Source of the DNA: Microcella flavibacter
GTDB taxonomy: Bacteria > Actinomycetota > Actinomycetes > Actinomycetales > Microbacteriaceae
Direction: 5' to 3'
Assembly: GCF_012530535.1 (NCBI RefSeq)
Contig: NZ_CP051299.1
Coordinates: 2,294,001 to 2,358,000, forward strand
Length of the DNA: 64,000 nt
Part shown: one piece after another, positions 44,010 through 52,980 of the stretch
Numbering within the stretch: the stretch's first letter is position 1
How the letters are laid out: each line of letters opens with the position of its first letter
Program-made: the position numbers and the translations under genes
Notes under the pieces: generated by a model
Database searches by the model: none
What the model was told of the DNA's origin: nothing
Seen by the model: only the letters and a program-made list of their open reading frames with translations

Positions 44010-45233
44010 GTGAGCTCCGACTTCTCGGGGCACCCCCGCGGCAGTCGCGAGTACCGGCGCCTGCTCGCGGCGCTCGCCTTCGCCGGGGTGGCGACCTTCA
44101 CGCAGCTGTACTCCTCGCAGGGCATCCTGCCGCTCATCGCGCGCGACCTCGGCGTCGACGCTGCGACCGCCGCCCTCACCGTCTCGGGCGCCACCGCCGG
44201 ACTCGCCGCGGCGGTGCTGCCGTGGTCGCTGCTCGCCGACCGCATCGGGCGCCTGCCCGCCATGCGCATCGCGATCATCGCGGCCACCGCGCTCGGCCTC
44301 GTCGCGCCCGCGATGCCCGACGCCGCCTCGCTGATCGGTGTCCGCATCGTCGAGGGGCTCGCGCTCGGCGGGCTTCCGGCGATCGCGCTCACCTACCTCG
44401 CCGAGGAGGTCGACCGCCGCCACGCGGCGACCGCGGCGGCCACCTACGTCGCCGGTACGAGCCTCGGCGGACTGCTCGGGCGCCTCATCGCGGCCCCCAT
44501 CGCCGAGCAGGCCGGCTGGCGGATCGGCATGGGCTCGGTCGCGGTGATCGCCGCCGTCGCCGCCGTGGTCTTCATCGCGCTCGCCCCCCGCTCGTACGGG
44601 TTCGCGTTCGTCGCCGGGAATCCCCTGCGCCGTCTGCTGCGCGACATCGGGATGCACGCCGCCGATCGCGTGATGCTCGCGCTCTGGGCGCAGGGGTTCC
44701 TGCTCATGGGCGGCTTCGTCACCGTGTACAACTACCTGGCCTTCCACCTGGAGGGCGCGCCCTACCTGCTGCCGCCCTCGCTCGCCTCGCTGCTCTTCAC
44801 CGCGTACCTCGCCGGCACGGCCTCGTCGCGCATCGCCGGCGGCATCGCCGAGCGGGCGGGCACCCGCCCGGTGCTCCTCAGCGCGGCCGCGATCATGCTG
44901 GCGGGGCTGCTGCTGACGCTCGCCGCCTCGCTCGTGCTCGTGATCGTCGGTCTGGTCGTCATGACCGCCGGCTTCTTCGCGGGCCATGCCGCGGCCTCGG
45001 CGGCGATCGGGCAGCGGGCGTCGCGGGGGCGGGCGCAGGCGGCGAGCGTGTACACCCTCGGCTACTACGCCGGGTCGAGCCTGTTCGGCTGGCTGGGCGG
45101 GCTGGCGCTCATCGCCGGGGACTGGCCGGCGGTGGTCGGTCTCGTCGCCGTGCTCGTGGTGCTCGCCGGGCTGACGGCGCTCGCCGTCGCCCCCGCGGCG
45201 CCGCGCCCGCCCGTCAGTAGACTGCGGCCATGA
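44010..45233 (+). CDS. MFS transporter
   Basis: 407-residue protein with twelve hydrophobic helices in two halves. The loop 2-3 motif is WSLLADRIGRLPAMR; the central loop (about residues 190-215) holds PRSYGFAF; the second-half counterpart is SRIAGGIAERAGTRPV. It resembles YnfM/AraJ-type drug or sugar efflux proteins. GTG start at 44010, immediately after the YajQ gene; its stop overlaps the start of the cardiolipin synthase gene by 4 bp. Confidence 0.9.
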   Translation: MSSDFSGHPRGSREYRRLLAALAFAGVATFTQLYSSQGILPLIARDLGVDAATAALTVSGATAGLAAAVLPWSLLADRIGRLPAMRIAIIAATALGLVAPAMPDAASLIGVRIVEGLALGGLPAIALTYLAEEVDRRHAATAAATYVAGTSLGGLLGRLIAAPIAEQAGWRIGMGSVAVIAAVAAVVFIALAPRSYGFAFVAGNPLRRLLRDIGMHAADRVMLALWAQGFLLMGGFVTVYNYLAFHLEGAPYLLPPSLASLLFTAYLAGTASSRIAGGIAERAGTRPVLLSAAAIMLAGLLLTLAASLVLVIVGLVVMTAGFFAGHAAASAAIGQRASRGRAQAASVYTLGYYAGSSLFGWLGGLALIAGDWPAVVGLVAVLVVLAGLTALAVAPAAPRPPVSRLRP

Positions 45234-46723
45234 CGGACGACGTGCTCACGCTCGACTCGACGAGCGCGTGGGTCACGGTGATCATCGGCGGTGCGCTCAT
45301 CCTGGCGCAGGTCGCCATCGCGATCACCTCGCTGGTCATCGTGCCGCGCAACCGTCGCCCGCAAACGGCGCTCGCCTGGCTGCTGCTCATCTACGTCCTG
45401 CCGCTCGTGGGCTTCCTCCTCTTCCTCCTGCTCGGCTCGCGGAAGCTGCCGAAGCGCCGGCGGGAGAAGCAGCAGCAGATCAATGAGTACATCCTCGAGA
45501 CCACGGAGGGCATGGATCGCGTGCGCCGCGATCACCCGTGGCCGCCCTGGCTCGAACCGATCGTCGAGCTGAACCGGCACCTGGGGGCGATGCCGCTCGT
45601 CGGCGGCAACGCCGCGCGGCTGTACACCGACTACGCGGGATCGATCGCGGCGATGACGGAGGCGATCCGGGCATCCACCCGCGTCGTGCACGTGGAGTTC
45701 TACATCCTCGCGCTCGACGCGACGACCGCCGATTTCTTCGACGCCCTCGAGGAGGCGGTGGCGCGCGGCGTCACCGTGCGCGTGCTGTACGACCACGTCG
45801 CCTCGCTGCGGGTGAAGGGTTACCGGCGCACGATGCGGCGGCTGCGCTCCGCGGGCATCGAGCACTACGCGATGCTGCCCGTTCGGCCGTTCCGTCTGCA
45901 GTGGCAGCGTCCCGACCTCCGCAACCATCGCAAGTTCGTCATCGTCGACGGGTCGGTCGCGTTCACCGGATCGCAGAACATGATCGAGCGCGGGTACCAC
46001 CGCGGGCGGCGGCGCGACGGTTCGCGTCTGCAGTGGAAGGAGCTCGTCGTACGCTTCGAGGGCCCGATCGTCTCGGGCGTCGATGCGCTGTTCGCGACCG
46101 ATTGGTACAGCGAGACCGACGAGCTGCTGATCCGCGAAGGGGCGAGCATCCCCGACGTCGACCCCGATTCCGGGCTGGATGCGCAAGTGGTGCCGAGCGG
46201 GCCGGCTTTCGAGGGCGAGAACAACCTCCGCCTGTTCAACTCGCTGCTCTACGCCGCGCAGCATCAGATCCAGATCTGCTCCCCGTACTTCGTCCCCGAC
46301 GAGTCGATGCTCTACGCGATCACGACGGCGGCGCAGAGCGGGCTCGACGTGCAGCTCTTCGTCTCCGAGATCGGGGATCAGCCGCTGGTGTTCCACGCGC
46401 AGCGCTCGTACTACGAGCAGCTGCTCCGGGCCGGCGTGCGCATCTGGCTGCACCGCGCGCCGACGGTGCTGCACGCAAAGCACCTCACGATCGACGACGA
46501 GGTCGCGGTCATCGGGTCGAGCAACATGGACATGCGCTCGTTCAGCCTCAACCTCGAGGTCTCGGTCATGGTGCGGGGCGCCCCGATCATCCGCGCGCTG
46601 CGCGAGGTCGAGCAGTCGTACCGCGAGTGCTCGTCCGAGCTGACGCTCGAGACCTGGCTGAAGCGGCCGCGCCACATGGCGGCCTTCGACGACATCGCGC
46701 GCATGACGGCGGCGGTGCAGTAG
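45230..46723 (+). CDS. cls: Cardiolipin synthase (phospholipase D type)
   Basis: 497-residue membrane enzyme that joins two phosphatidylglycerol molecules. Two N-terminal helices (about residues 15-65) precede two catalytic HKD motifs: NHRKFVIVDGSVAFTGSQN and LHAKHLTIDDEVAVIGSSN. Length and layout match bacterial ClsA. The ATG at 45230 overlaps the MFS stop (ATGA), yet TAGACT lies 8 nt upstream, so it may also have its own leaderless promoter. Confidence 0.94.
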   Translation: MTDDVLTLDSTSAWVTVIIGGALILAQVAIAITSLVIVPRNRRPQTALAWLLLIYVLPLVGFLLFLLLGSRKLPKRRREKQQQINEYILETTEGMDRVRRDHPWPPWLEPIVELNRHLGAMPLVGGNAARLYTDYAGSIAAMTEAIRASTRVVHVEFYILALDATTADFFDALEEAVARGVTVRVLYDHVASLRVKGYRRTMRRLRSAGIEHYAMLPVRPFRLQWQRPDLRNHRKFVIVDGSVAFTGSQNMIERGYHRGRRRDGSRLQWKELVVRFEGPIVSGVDALFATDWYSETDELLIREGASIPDVDPDSGLDAQVVPSGPAFEGENNLRLFNSLLYAAQHQIQICSPYFVPDESMLYAITTAAQSGLDVQLFVSEIGDQPLVFHAQRSYYEQLLRAGVRIWLHRAPTVLHAKHLTIDDEVAVIGSSNMDMRSFSLNLEVSVMVRGAPIIRALREVEQSYRECSSELTLETWLKRPRHMAAFDDIARMTAAVQ

Positions 46724-46814
46724 GGGCGGGATGCTCGCGCGCATCGCCCGTGTCGCCCGCGTCGCGCGCCGCGCGGCTCTGGCCGCCCGCGCTCGGCGGT
46801 CGTACGGTGGGCTC

Positions 46815-47225
46815 GTGACCCAGAAGACCCTGCCCACCGACGTGCCCGTCGAGGAGTTCCTCGCGACGCTCGATGCGCGCCGCGCCGCGGAGGGCGCCCG
46901 GCTCGTGGAGCTGTTCCGCTCGGCGACCGGTGCGGAGCCGGTGATGTGGGGGCCGACGATGGTCGGCTTCGGACAGTACGCGTACCGCTACGCGAGCGGG
47001 CACGAGGGCGTCTGGCCGCGCGCGGCCTTCTCTCCGCGCAAGGCGAAGCTCTCGCTGTACGGACTGCAGACGCACCCCGACGCGGGGGCCGCGCTATCGC
47101 GCCTCGGACCGCACACGACCGGCGCCGACTGCGTCTACGTAACGCGGCTGGACGCGATCGACCTCGATGCGCTGCGCGAGCTCGTGCGCCTGAGCTGGGC
47201 GACGACGGCCGACCAGGCGGTCTGA
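46815..47225 (+). CDS. DUF1801 domain protein
   Basis: 136-residue soluble protein of the DUF1801/YdhG-like fold: EEFLATLDARRAAEGARLVELF, then MWGPTMVGFGQYAYRYASG and FSPRKAKLSLYG are the family's core motifs. Function is unknown; relatives bind iron in some fold-level comparisons. The GTG at 46815 is chosen because homologues start near TQKTLPTDVPVEEFL and a TACGGT box lies just upstream; the frame extends 28 codons further in Arg/Ala-rich sequence. A long heptanucleotide repeat begins 5 bp after its stop. Confidence 0.87.
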   Translation: MTQKTLPTDVPVEEFLATLDARRAAEGARLVELFRSATGAEPVMWGPTMVGFGQYAYRYASGHEGVWPRAAFSPRKAKLSLYGLQTHPDAGAALSRLGPHTTGADCVYVTRLDAIDLDALRELVRLSWATTADQAV

Positions 47226-47229
47226 GGAG

Positions 47230-47349
<120 letters not shown>

Positions 47350-47369
47350 GGAAGGATCTCTCGCCCTCC

Positions 47370-47432
47370 GGTCCTTCCACAATCACGGAACGGGTGAGAT
47401 CCGTTCGCGCCCTCCGTGATTGTGGAAGGACC
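47370..47432. repeat. 63-bp stem-loop with perfect 20-bp arms
   Basis: GGTCCTTCCACAATCACGGA (47370-47389) is repeated inverted at 47413-47432, with a 23-nt spacer that can form an alternative inner hairpin GAACGG/CCGTTC. It might be a terminator for the DUF1801 gene, but its long perfect arms look like a dispersed palindromic element. Confidence 0.85.
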
Positions 47433-47570
47433 ACGAACGTCATTGCCCCCCGCCTGTCCGTGGCTGGTGGGCGTCCTCCGCCGCTCCTCCCCCGCTGCAT
47501 GTCGCGCGCCCGCACCCACGATGGAACACTGAGTTCTCGGCCTCTGCGACCCGTGCGCGATCATCGAGCG

Positions 47571-47679
47571 ATGGTGAGCGGATCGTGGGCGGGAGACACC
47601 CGACGGCGCGATCGGTGGGGGCGCCCCCTCGCCTGGGGCGGCTTCGGGGGCTTCGAGGAGTTCATCCGCGGACAGGGCG
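47571..47679 (+). pseudogene. 5' fragment of AbiEi-like gene split by the insertion element
   Basis: ATG at 47571 opens a frame that reads into the target-site duplication and ends FGGFEEFIRGQG. When the element and one copy of the duplication are removed, it joins in frame to the fragment at 49091, giving GQGGIVSRAELLDAGW, which is the typical N-terminus of AbiEi-antitoxin-domain proteins. The first 25 residues are Trp/Arg-rich and not conserved, so the true start may be closer to the insertion. Confidence 0.65.
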
Positions 47680-49082
47680 GGTGGCGTCCCCTGGGTTGGT
47701 GTAGTTTCCCGGCTCGGGTGTCACGTCGTGGACGTGGTGAGCCATCGTGCGATGGTCAGTGAGAACTGTCTAGGAATCTCACGGAAGGACACAAACGCAC
47801 GATGGCTCTTGACCAGTCTGCCCTCCTCGAGCTACTCGGGGAACTGAAACTCACCGATGTGAACGACCGGATCCGGGTCGCGACCGAGACGCTCTACCAG
47901 GAGCTGATCGACGCGGAAGCAGCTGCGTTCATCGGCGCTGCCCCGTTCGAACGCTCCCCGGACCGTACGACGCAGCGCAACGGGACCCGGCTGCGGACCC
48001 TCACCACCACCGCGGGGGAGCTGGAGTTGCGGATCCCGAAGCTGCGGCAGGGATCGTTTTTCCCGTCGCTGCTGGAACGCCGCCGCCGGGTCGATCAGGC
48101 CCTGTTCGCGGTCGTGATGGAGGCGTACGTCCACGGCGTCTCCACCCGCAAGGTCGACGACCTGGTGAAGGCGCTCGGTGCCGACACCGGGATCAGCAAG
48201 TCGGAGGTGTCGCGGATCTGCAGCAACCTCGACGAGGACGTCGCGGCGTTCCGCGATCGGCCGCTCGCGGACAGCACGTACCCGTACGTGTTCCTCGACG
48301 CGACCTACTGCAAAGCCCGCGTCGGCCGGCGGGTCGTCTCCCAAGCCGTCGTCGTCGCGGTCGGTGTCGCCGCCGACGGGCGCAGGGAAGTCCTCGGCTT
48401 CGAGGTCGGGGACACCGAATCGCAACCGTTCTGGACCGCGTTCCTTCGCTCGCTGAAGGCCCGCGGGCTGGGCGGAGTGAAGCTGGTGATCTCCGACGCG
48501 CACACCGGGCTGATCGCGGCGATCGACACCGTCTTCCAAGGCTCGTCATGGCAGCGGTGTCGGGTCCACTTCATGCGCAACGTGCTTGCCAACGTCCCCA
48601 AGACCGCTGGGCCGATGGTCGCGTCGATCATCCGCACGATCTTCGCCCAGCCAGACACCGAGCACGTGTTCACCCAATTCCACGAAGTCGTCCGCATGCT
48701 CTCGAGGTCGCACCCGAAGATCGCCGGCATGCTCGAGGACGCGCAGAACGACATCCTCGCGTTCTGTCAGTTTCCCGCCACACACTGGCGGCAGATCTGG
48801 TCCACGAACCCGCTCGAGCGGGTCAACAAGGAGATCAAACGCCGCACCGACGTCGTCGGCACATTCCCCAACCCCGCCGCGTTGCTGCGCCTGGCCGGAC
48901 ACGTCCTGATCGAGCAACACGACGAATGGGACGGCGCTGACCGCCGCTACTTCAGCGAGCACTCCATGAAGCTCCTGAACGTCACCGAAGAGGAGGTCGC
49001 GATCCCGGAACTCGCTGCGGCATAATCACAACAGCTGACCCGCACGGTGTTGAGAAACTCCACCACTCAGCGGGACGTCACC
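47680..49082 (+). mobile_element. IS256-family insertion sequence, complete
   Basis: 1403-bp element bounded by imperfect inverted repeats: 47680-47710 begins GGTGGCGTCCC and the inverse of 49052-49082 begins GGTGACGTCCC, with 23 of 31 positions identical. Both ends are flanked by the 8-bp direct repeat ACAGGGCG (47672-47679 and 49083-49090). One transposase gene fills the inside. Intact ends, gene and target duplication indicate a recent and possibly still active insertion. Confidence 0.93.
47802..49025 (+). CDS. IS256-family (Mutator type) transposase
   Basis: 407-residue DDE transposase. The first Asp is in YVFLDATYCKARV, the second in LVISDAHTGLIAA, and the Glu is in STNPLERVNKEIKRR, followed by the conserved RTDVVGTFPN. 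The zinc-like C-x2-H segment WQRCRVHFMRN is also present. Full family length with no frameshift. The ATG at 47802 follows GGAAGGACAC. It is the only gene of the element and inserts copies by a copy-out mechanism in this family. Confidence 0.97.
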   Translation: MALDQSALLELLGELKLTDVNDRIRVATETLYQELIDAEAAAFIGAAPFERSPDRTTQRNGTRLRTLTTTAGELELRIPKLRQGSFFPSLLERRRRVDQALFAVVMEAYVHGVSTRKVDDLVKALGADTGISKSEVSRICSNLDEDVAAFRDRPLADSTYPYVFLDATYCKARVGRRVVSQAVVVAVGVAADGRREVLGFEVGDTESQPFWTAFLRSLKARGLGGVKLVISDAHTGLIAAIDTVFQGSSWQRCRVHFMRNVLANVPKTAGPMVASIIRTIFAQPDTEHVFTQFHEVVRMLSRSHPKIAGMLEDAQNDILAFCQFPATHWRQIWSTNPLERVNKEIKRRTDVVGTFPNPAALLRLAGHVLIEQHDEWDGADRRYFSEHSMKLLNVTEEEVAIPELAAA

Positions 49083-49090
49083 ACAGGGCG

Positions 49091-49548
49091 GCATCGTCTC
49101 GCGGGCAGAGCTGCTCGATGCAGGGTGGACAGAGGACGAGCTGCGCATCGCTCGCGGCACCTACGGACGGCCGACCCGATTGCGCCGCGGGTGGTACTGC
49201 TCGTCAAACGTCCCGGAGACAGTGCGTCGGGCCTGGGCCCATGGGGGTCCGCTCGCTTGCTGGAGCGCCCTCGAGTGGCACGCGCGCCTCGGAGACGACG
49301 AGGCGCGCGGCCTCCTCGACCGACGAGGGAGGCCTGGGTCGAACTGCCCCGCGGACCACCCGGCACGTGCCGACATCCGTGAGTCGATCCACGTCTGCTT
49401 GCCGCCGAACGCCCAGGTGCGTCGATGCGAAGCCGACGATCCACTGCGGATCGTGCGTCACTGGCACCCCGTCGCAGAGATGCGCTCAGCGCGGTGGGCT
49501 GTTCCTATCACTGTCGCGATCGCGCAGACACTCCGGTGCTCGGCCTAA
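49091..49548 (+). pseudogene. 3' fragment of AbiEi-like gene, truncated
   Basis: The frame continues the fragment at 47571-47679: GGIVSRAELLDAGWTEDELR, then RLRRGWYCSSNVPETVRRA, GGPLACWSALEWHARLG and ESIHVCLPPNAQVR. These match the N-terminal AbiEi-antitoxin-like half of actinobacterial proteins that usually continue into a DUF559-type nuclease half of similar size. Here a stop follows TVAIAQTLRCSA, so the second half is missing. The gene is therefore broken twice: by the insertion and by C-terminal loss. Confidence 0.72.
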
Positions 49549-49582
49549 CGAGCTGGTTGGCCGAGGTCCGGGTGAGGCGGGG

Positions 49583-50932
49583 TCAGTCGCGCGAGATGCG
49601 CACCATCTCGTCGCGCGGCACGACCTTGATGCGGGCGCGGCCGTGGGGCTCTCCGAGCTGCTGCTCGTGAGCATCCAGCCGGTGCCAGCCGTCGAGATTC
49701 GTGTACAGCACCCCGCGGCCGTCGAGCAGGTCGACGATCGCCTGCTCCTCGGGCTCGGCCGGGCTCCACCAGCCCGCGGAGCCCTGGAGCACGTGCTGGA
49801 CCGTCTCCATCGCGTCGCTCTTCGTGTGGCCGATGAGGCCGACGGGTCCGCGCTTGATCCAGCCCGTGGCGAACACGCCGGGCATGACGGCGTTGTCGTC
49901 GCCGAGCACGCGGCCCTCGTGGTTCGGGATGACGCCGTGGCGCTCATCGAAAGGGATGCCGTCGAGCGGCGAGCCGAAATAGCCGACGGCGCGGTACACG
50001 GCCTGCACCGGCACCTCGCGGAACTCGCCCGTGCCGACGACGCCGCCCGCACCGTCCGAGCGCGTGCGCTCGAACCGGAAGCCCGCCACGCGGCCGTCCT
50101 CGCCGAGCACCTCGACGGGCTTGGAGTAGAAGTGCAGGTGCAGCCGGCGCGACGCCTGACCGGTCTCCCGCGCGCGCCACTGGGTGAAGACCTTGTCGAT
50201 CACGAAGAGCTGCTTGTTCGAGGCGATCGCCGCACGGGCGGCGTCGTCGTAGTCGAAATCCTCGTCGTGCACGATCATGTCGACGTCGCGCAGCTCCCCC
50301 AGCTCGCGCAGCTCGAGCGGCGTGAACTTCACCTGCATGGGGCCGCGGCGACCGAACACGTGCACATCGGTGACGGGCGAGGCCGCCAGGCCCGCGTGCA
50401 CGTTCTCGGGGATCTCCGTCGACAGCAGATCCTCCGGGTGCTTCGCCAGCATGCGGGCCACGTCGAGCGCGACGTTGCCGTTGCCGATCACCGCGATCGA
50501 CTGCGCATCGAGCGGCCACTCGCGCGGAACATCGGGGTGGCCGTCGAACCAGCTCACGAAGTCGGCGGCGCCGTAGCTGCCCTCGAGCCCGATGCCCGGG
50601 ATGTCGAGGTCGGCGTCGCGGATGGCGCCGGTCGCGAAGATCACCGCGTTGTAGTGGCGCTTGAGATCGTCGAGCGTGATGTCGGTTCCGTAGCGCACAT
50701 TGCCGAAGATGCGGATGTCACCCGAGTCGAGCACCTCGCGCAGGGCGTTGATGATGCCCTTGATGCGCGGGTGGTCGGGCGCGACCCCGTAGCGCACGAG
50801 CCCGTACGGCGCGGGCAGCTGGTCGAAGAGGTCGATCGACACGTCGAACGAGCGCTCGTGCTTGAGCAGGATGTCGGCGGCGTAGATGCCGGCGGGGCCG
50901 GCTCCGACGATGGCGAGCCTCAGCTTGGTCAT
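49583..50932 (-). CDS. fprA: Ferredoxin/flavodoxin-NADP reductase (FprA type)
   Basis: 449-residue FAD/NADPH enzyme of the adrenodoxin-reductase type that passes electrons from NADPH to ferredoxin. FAD motif AIVGAGPAGIYAAD at the N-terminus, NADP motif VIGNGNVALDVARML near residue 150, and the C-terminal GWIKRGPVGLIGHTKSDA are diagnostic. Length equals mycobacterial FprA (about 456). ATG at 50932. It is on the strand of hepT and menG, 104 bp downstream of the synthase gene. Confidence 0.95.
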   Translation of the reverse strand: MTKLRLAIVGAGPAGIYAADILLKHERSFDVSIDLFDQLPAPYGLVRYGVAPDHPRIKGIINALREVLDSGDIRIFGNVRYGTDITLDDLKRHYNAVIFATGAIRDADLDIPGIGLEGSYGAADFVSWFDGHPDVPREWPLDAQSIAVIGNGNVALDVARMLAKHPEDLLSTEIPENVHAGLAASPVTDVHVFGRRGPMQVKFTPLELRELGELRDVDMIVHDEDFDYDDAARAAIASNKQLFVIDKVFTQWRARETGQASRRLHLHFYSKPVEVLGEDGRVAGFRFERTRSDGAGGVVGTGEFREVPVQAVYRAVGYFGSPLDGIPFDERHGVIPNHEGRVLGDDNAVMPGVFATGWIKRGPVGLIGHTKSDAMETVQHVLQGSAGWWSPAEPEEQAIVDLLDGRGVLYTNLDGWHRLDAHEQQLGEPHGRARIKVVPRDEMVRISRD

Positions 50933-51036
50933 GCGGGGGTTTCCGTTCCTGGCGTGATGCGGACGATGCGGCGAAGGCCGCGCGGGCGCGGTCGAGCACC
51001 CATCCTGGCAGTGACGGCCTGCAGGATGCTCGCCGC

Positions 51037-52104
51037 CTACTTGCTGCGGTCGACGACCGCCTCGGCGAACTTCGTCAGCGCCTTCTTCACCGGGCCGTCG
51101 GGCAGCGGTGCGAGCCCGGCGACAGCGTCGTCGGCCCAGCGGCGCGCCTCCACGAGGGTCTCGGCGGTGACGGGGTGCGTGCGCAGCTCGGCGATCGCGG
51201 CGGCCAGCTCGGCCTCGTCACCGTGCTGCTCGTCGACGTTGCGCTCGATGCGGCCGAGCAGATCGGCCGCGCCGACATCGGTGAGCGCCGCGCGGCGCAG
51301 GTACAGCAGCGGCAGGGTCGCGACGCCGCTGCGCAGGTCGGTGCCCTGCGCCTTGCCGGTGCCGGCCTCGGGCTCGGCGAGGTCGATGACGTCGTCGATC
51401 AGCTGGAAGGCCACGCCGATCTTCTCGCCGAACACCACGACGGGCGCGGCGAAGGACGGGTCGGCGTGCGAGAAGATCACGCCCATCTGCGCGGCGGCCG
51501 CGATGAGCGAGCCGGTCTTGTCGGCGAGCACCTGCAGGTAGTGCTCGATGGGCTCGTCCTCGGGGCGCGGGCCGAGCGTCTCGTGCAGCTGCCCGAGGCA
51601 GAGCCGCTCGAAGGTGTCGGCCTGCAGCTTGATGGCGCGCTCGCCGAGGCTCGCGACGAGCTTCGAGGCGCGGGCGAACAGCAGGTCGCCCGTGAGGATC
51701 GCGACCGAGTTGCCCCACTTGTGCTGCGCCGTCGGAACGCCGCGGCGCAGCTCCGCCTCGTCCATGACGTCGTCGTGGTACAGCGAGGCGAGGTGCGTGA
51801 TCTCGATCGCCTGCGCGGCGGTGATGACCTCGGGGGTCGCCCCCTCGCCGAGCTGGGCGGTGAGCAGCGTCAGCACGGGGCGGATGCGCTTACCGCCGGC
51901 CTCGAGCAGGTAGCGCGAGGCGACGTCGGCCATGTCGTCGGCGAAGGCGACCTCGCGCAGCAGACCGGCCTCGACCGTCTCGAGCGCCGTCTCGATGGCG
52001 TCGGCGAACCGGCGCTCCTCACTGGAGGCGAAGAGCTTCTCGCCGAGACCCAGCGAGGCGCTGAGCGTCTTGCTGCGGCGGGCGAGGGGCGTGCTCCAGG
52101 TCAC
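51037..52104 (-). CDS. All-trans polyprenyl diphosphate synthase
   Basis: 355-residue prenyltransferase that builds the isoprenoid side chain of menaquinone. First Asp-rich motif LYHDDVMDEAELRRG (DDxxD), second motif QLIDDVIDL, and GGKRIRPVL near residue 70. Small residues four and five positions before the first motif (ASLY) fit medium to long products; chain length (C35-C50) cannot be fixed by eye. The GTG at 52104 lies 22 bp past the menG stop, so the two probably share an operon. Confidence 0.94.
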   Translation of the reverse strand: MTWSTPLARRSKTLSASLGLGEKLFASSEERRFADAIETALETVEAGLLREVAFADDMADVASRYLLEAGGKRIRPVLTLLTAQLGEGATPEVITAAQAIEITHLASLYHDDVMDEAELRRGVPTAQHKWGNSVAILTGDLLFARASKLVASLGERAIKLQADTFERLCLGQLHETLGPRPEDEPIEHYLQVLADKTGSLIAAAAQMGVIFSHADPSFAAPVVVFGEKIGVAFQLIDDVIDLAEPEAGTGKAQGTDLRSGVATLPLLYLRRAALTDVGAADLLGRIERNVDEQHGDEAELAAAIAELRTHPVTAETLVEARRWADDAVAGLAPLPDGPVKKALTKFAEAVVDRSK

Positions 52105-52125
52105 GGGGTGCCGATCTGTCGGGGT

Positions 52126-52899
52126 TCAGTCGGCCGTGGCCGACGACGAGGTGGGGCGTCGGCGCGCGACGCGCTTGCGGGCGACGGATGCGCGGATCGC
52201 GGCGTCGAGCGGCTTGTGACCGCGGTGCAGCGCGACGATGCCCGCGGTGAGGTTGCGGTAGGCGACGCGCGTGAACCCGGCCCCGCGCAGCCACTGGCTG
52301 AGGACGGCCTGCTCGGGCCACTCGGCGATCGACTCGAAGAGGTAGGCGTAGGCGTCGGGGTTCGAGCTCGCGGCGCCCGCGATCCGCGGCATGACGTGCT
52401 GCAGGTAGGCGTAGTAGCCCTTGCGCAGCAGCGCCACCGGCGGGCGCGAGAACTCGGCGATGACGAGGCGGCCGCCGGGCTTGAGCACCCGGTACATCTC
52501 GGCGAGCGCGACGTTCGGGCGCTGCACGTTGCGCAGGCCGAAGCTGATGGTGACCGCGTCGAACTCGTCGTCGCCGAAGGGCAGCTGCTCGGCGTCGCCC
52601 TGCACGAACTCGAGATCGGGGTGCCGCTTGCGGCCCTCCTCGATCATGCCCGCGGAGAAGTCGAAGGCGATGACGGTGGCGCCGGTGCGCGCGAGAGCGG
52701 CCGAGCTCGTGCCCGTGCCGGCCGCGATGTCAAGGATGCGCTCGCCCGGCTGCGGGTCGATCGCCTTCACGGTCTGGACGCGCCACAGAGCGGCATTGCC
52801 GCCGGACAGCACGGCGTTCGTCACGTCGTACTTCTTCGCGACCCCGTCGAACATGGCCGCGACATCCTTCGGCGTCTTGCTCAGGTCGGCCCTCGTCAC
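52126..52899 (-). CDS. menG: Demethylmenaquinone methyltransferase
   Basis: 257-residue SAM-dependent methyltransferase (UbiE/MenG) for the last step of menaquinone synthesis. Motif I is ILDIAAGTGTSSAALA, post-I VIAFDFSAGMIEEG, and the UbiE signatures AMFDGVAKKYDVTNAVLS-type sequence and FGLRNVQRPNVAL are present. A Lys/Arg-rich C-terminal tail is lineage-specific. GTG start at 52899. It is divergent from menF with about 80 bp between. Confidence 0.95.
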   Translation of the reverse strand: MTRADLSKTPKDVAAMFDGVAKKYDVTNAVLSGGNAALWRVQTVKAIDPQPGERILDIAAGTGTSSAALARTGATVIAFDFSAGMIEEGRKRHPDLEFVQGDAEQLPFGDDEFDAVTISFGLRNVQRPNVALAEMYRVLKPGGRLVIAEFSRPPVALLRKGYYAYLQHVMPRIAGAASSNPDAYAYLFESIAEWPEQAVLSQWLRGAGFTRVAYRNLTAGIVALHRGHKPLDAAIRASVARKRVARRRPTSSSATAD

Positions 52900-52980
52900 A
52901 CGGGCCAGTCTAGTGAGTGCTCACTGCAGGTTGGCCGCGAGCGGGCTGGATGCCCGGCCCCCGCCCAGTACCCTGAGGAC

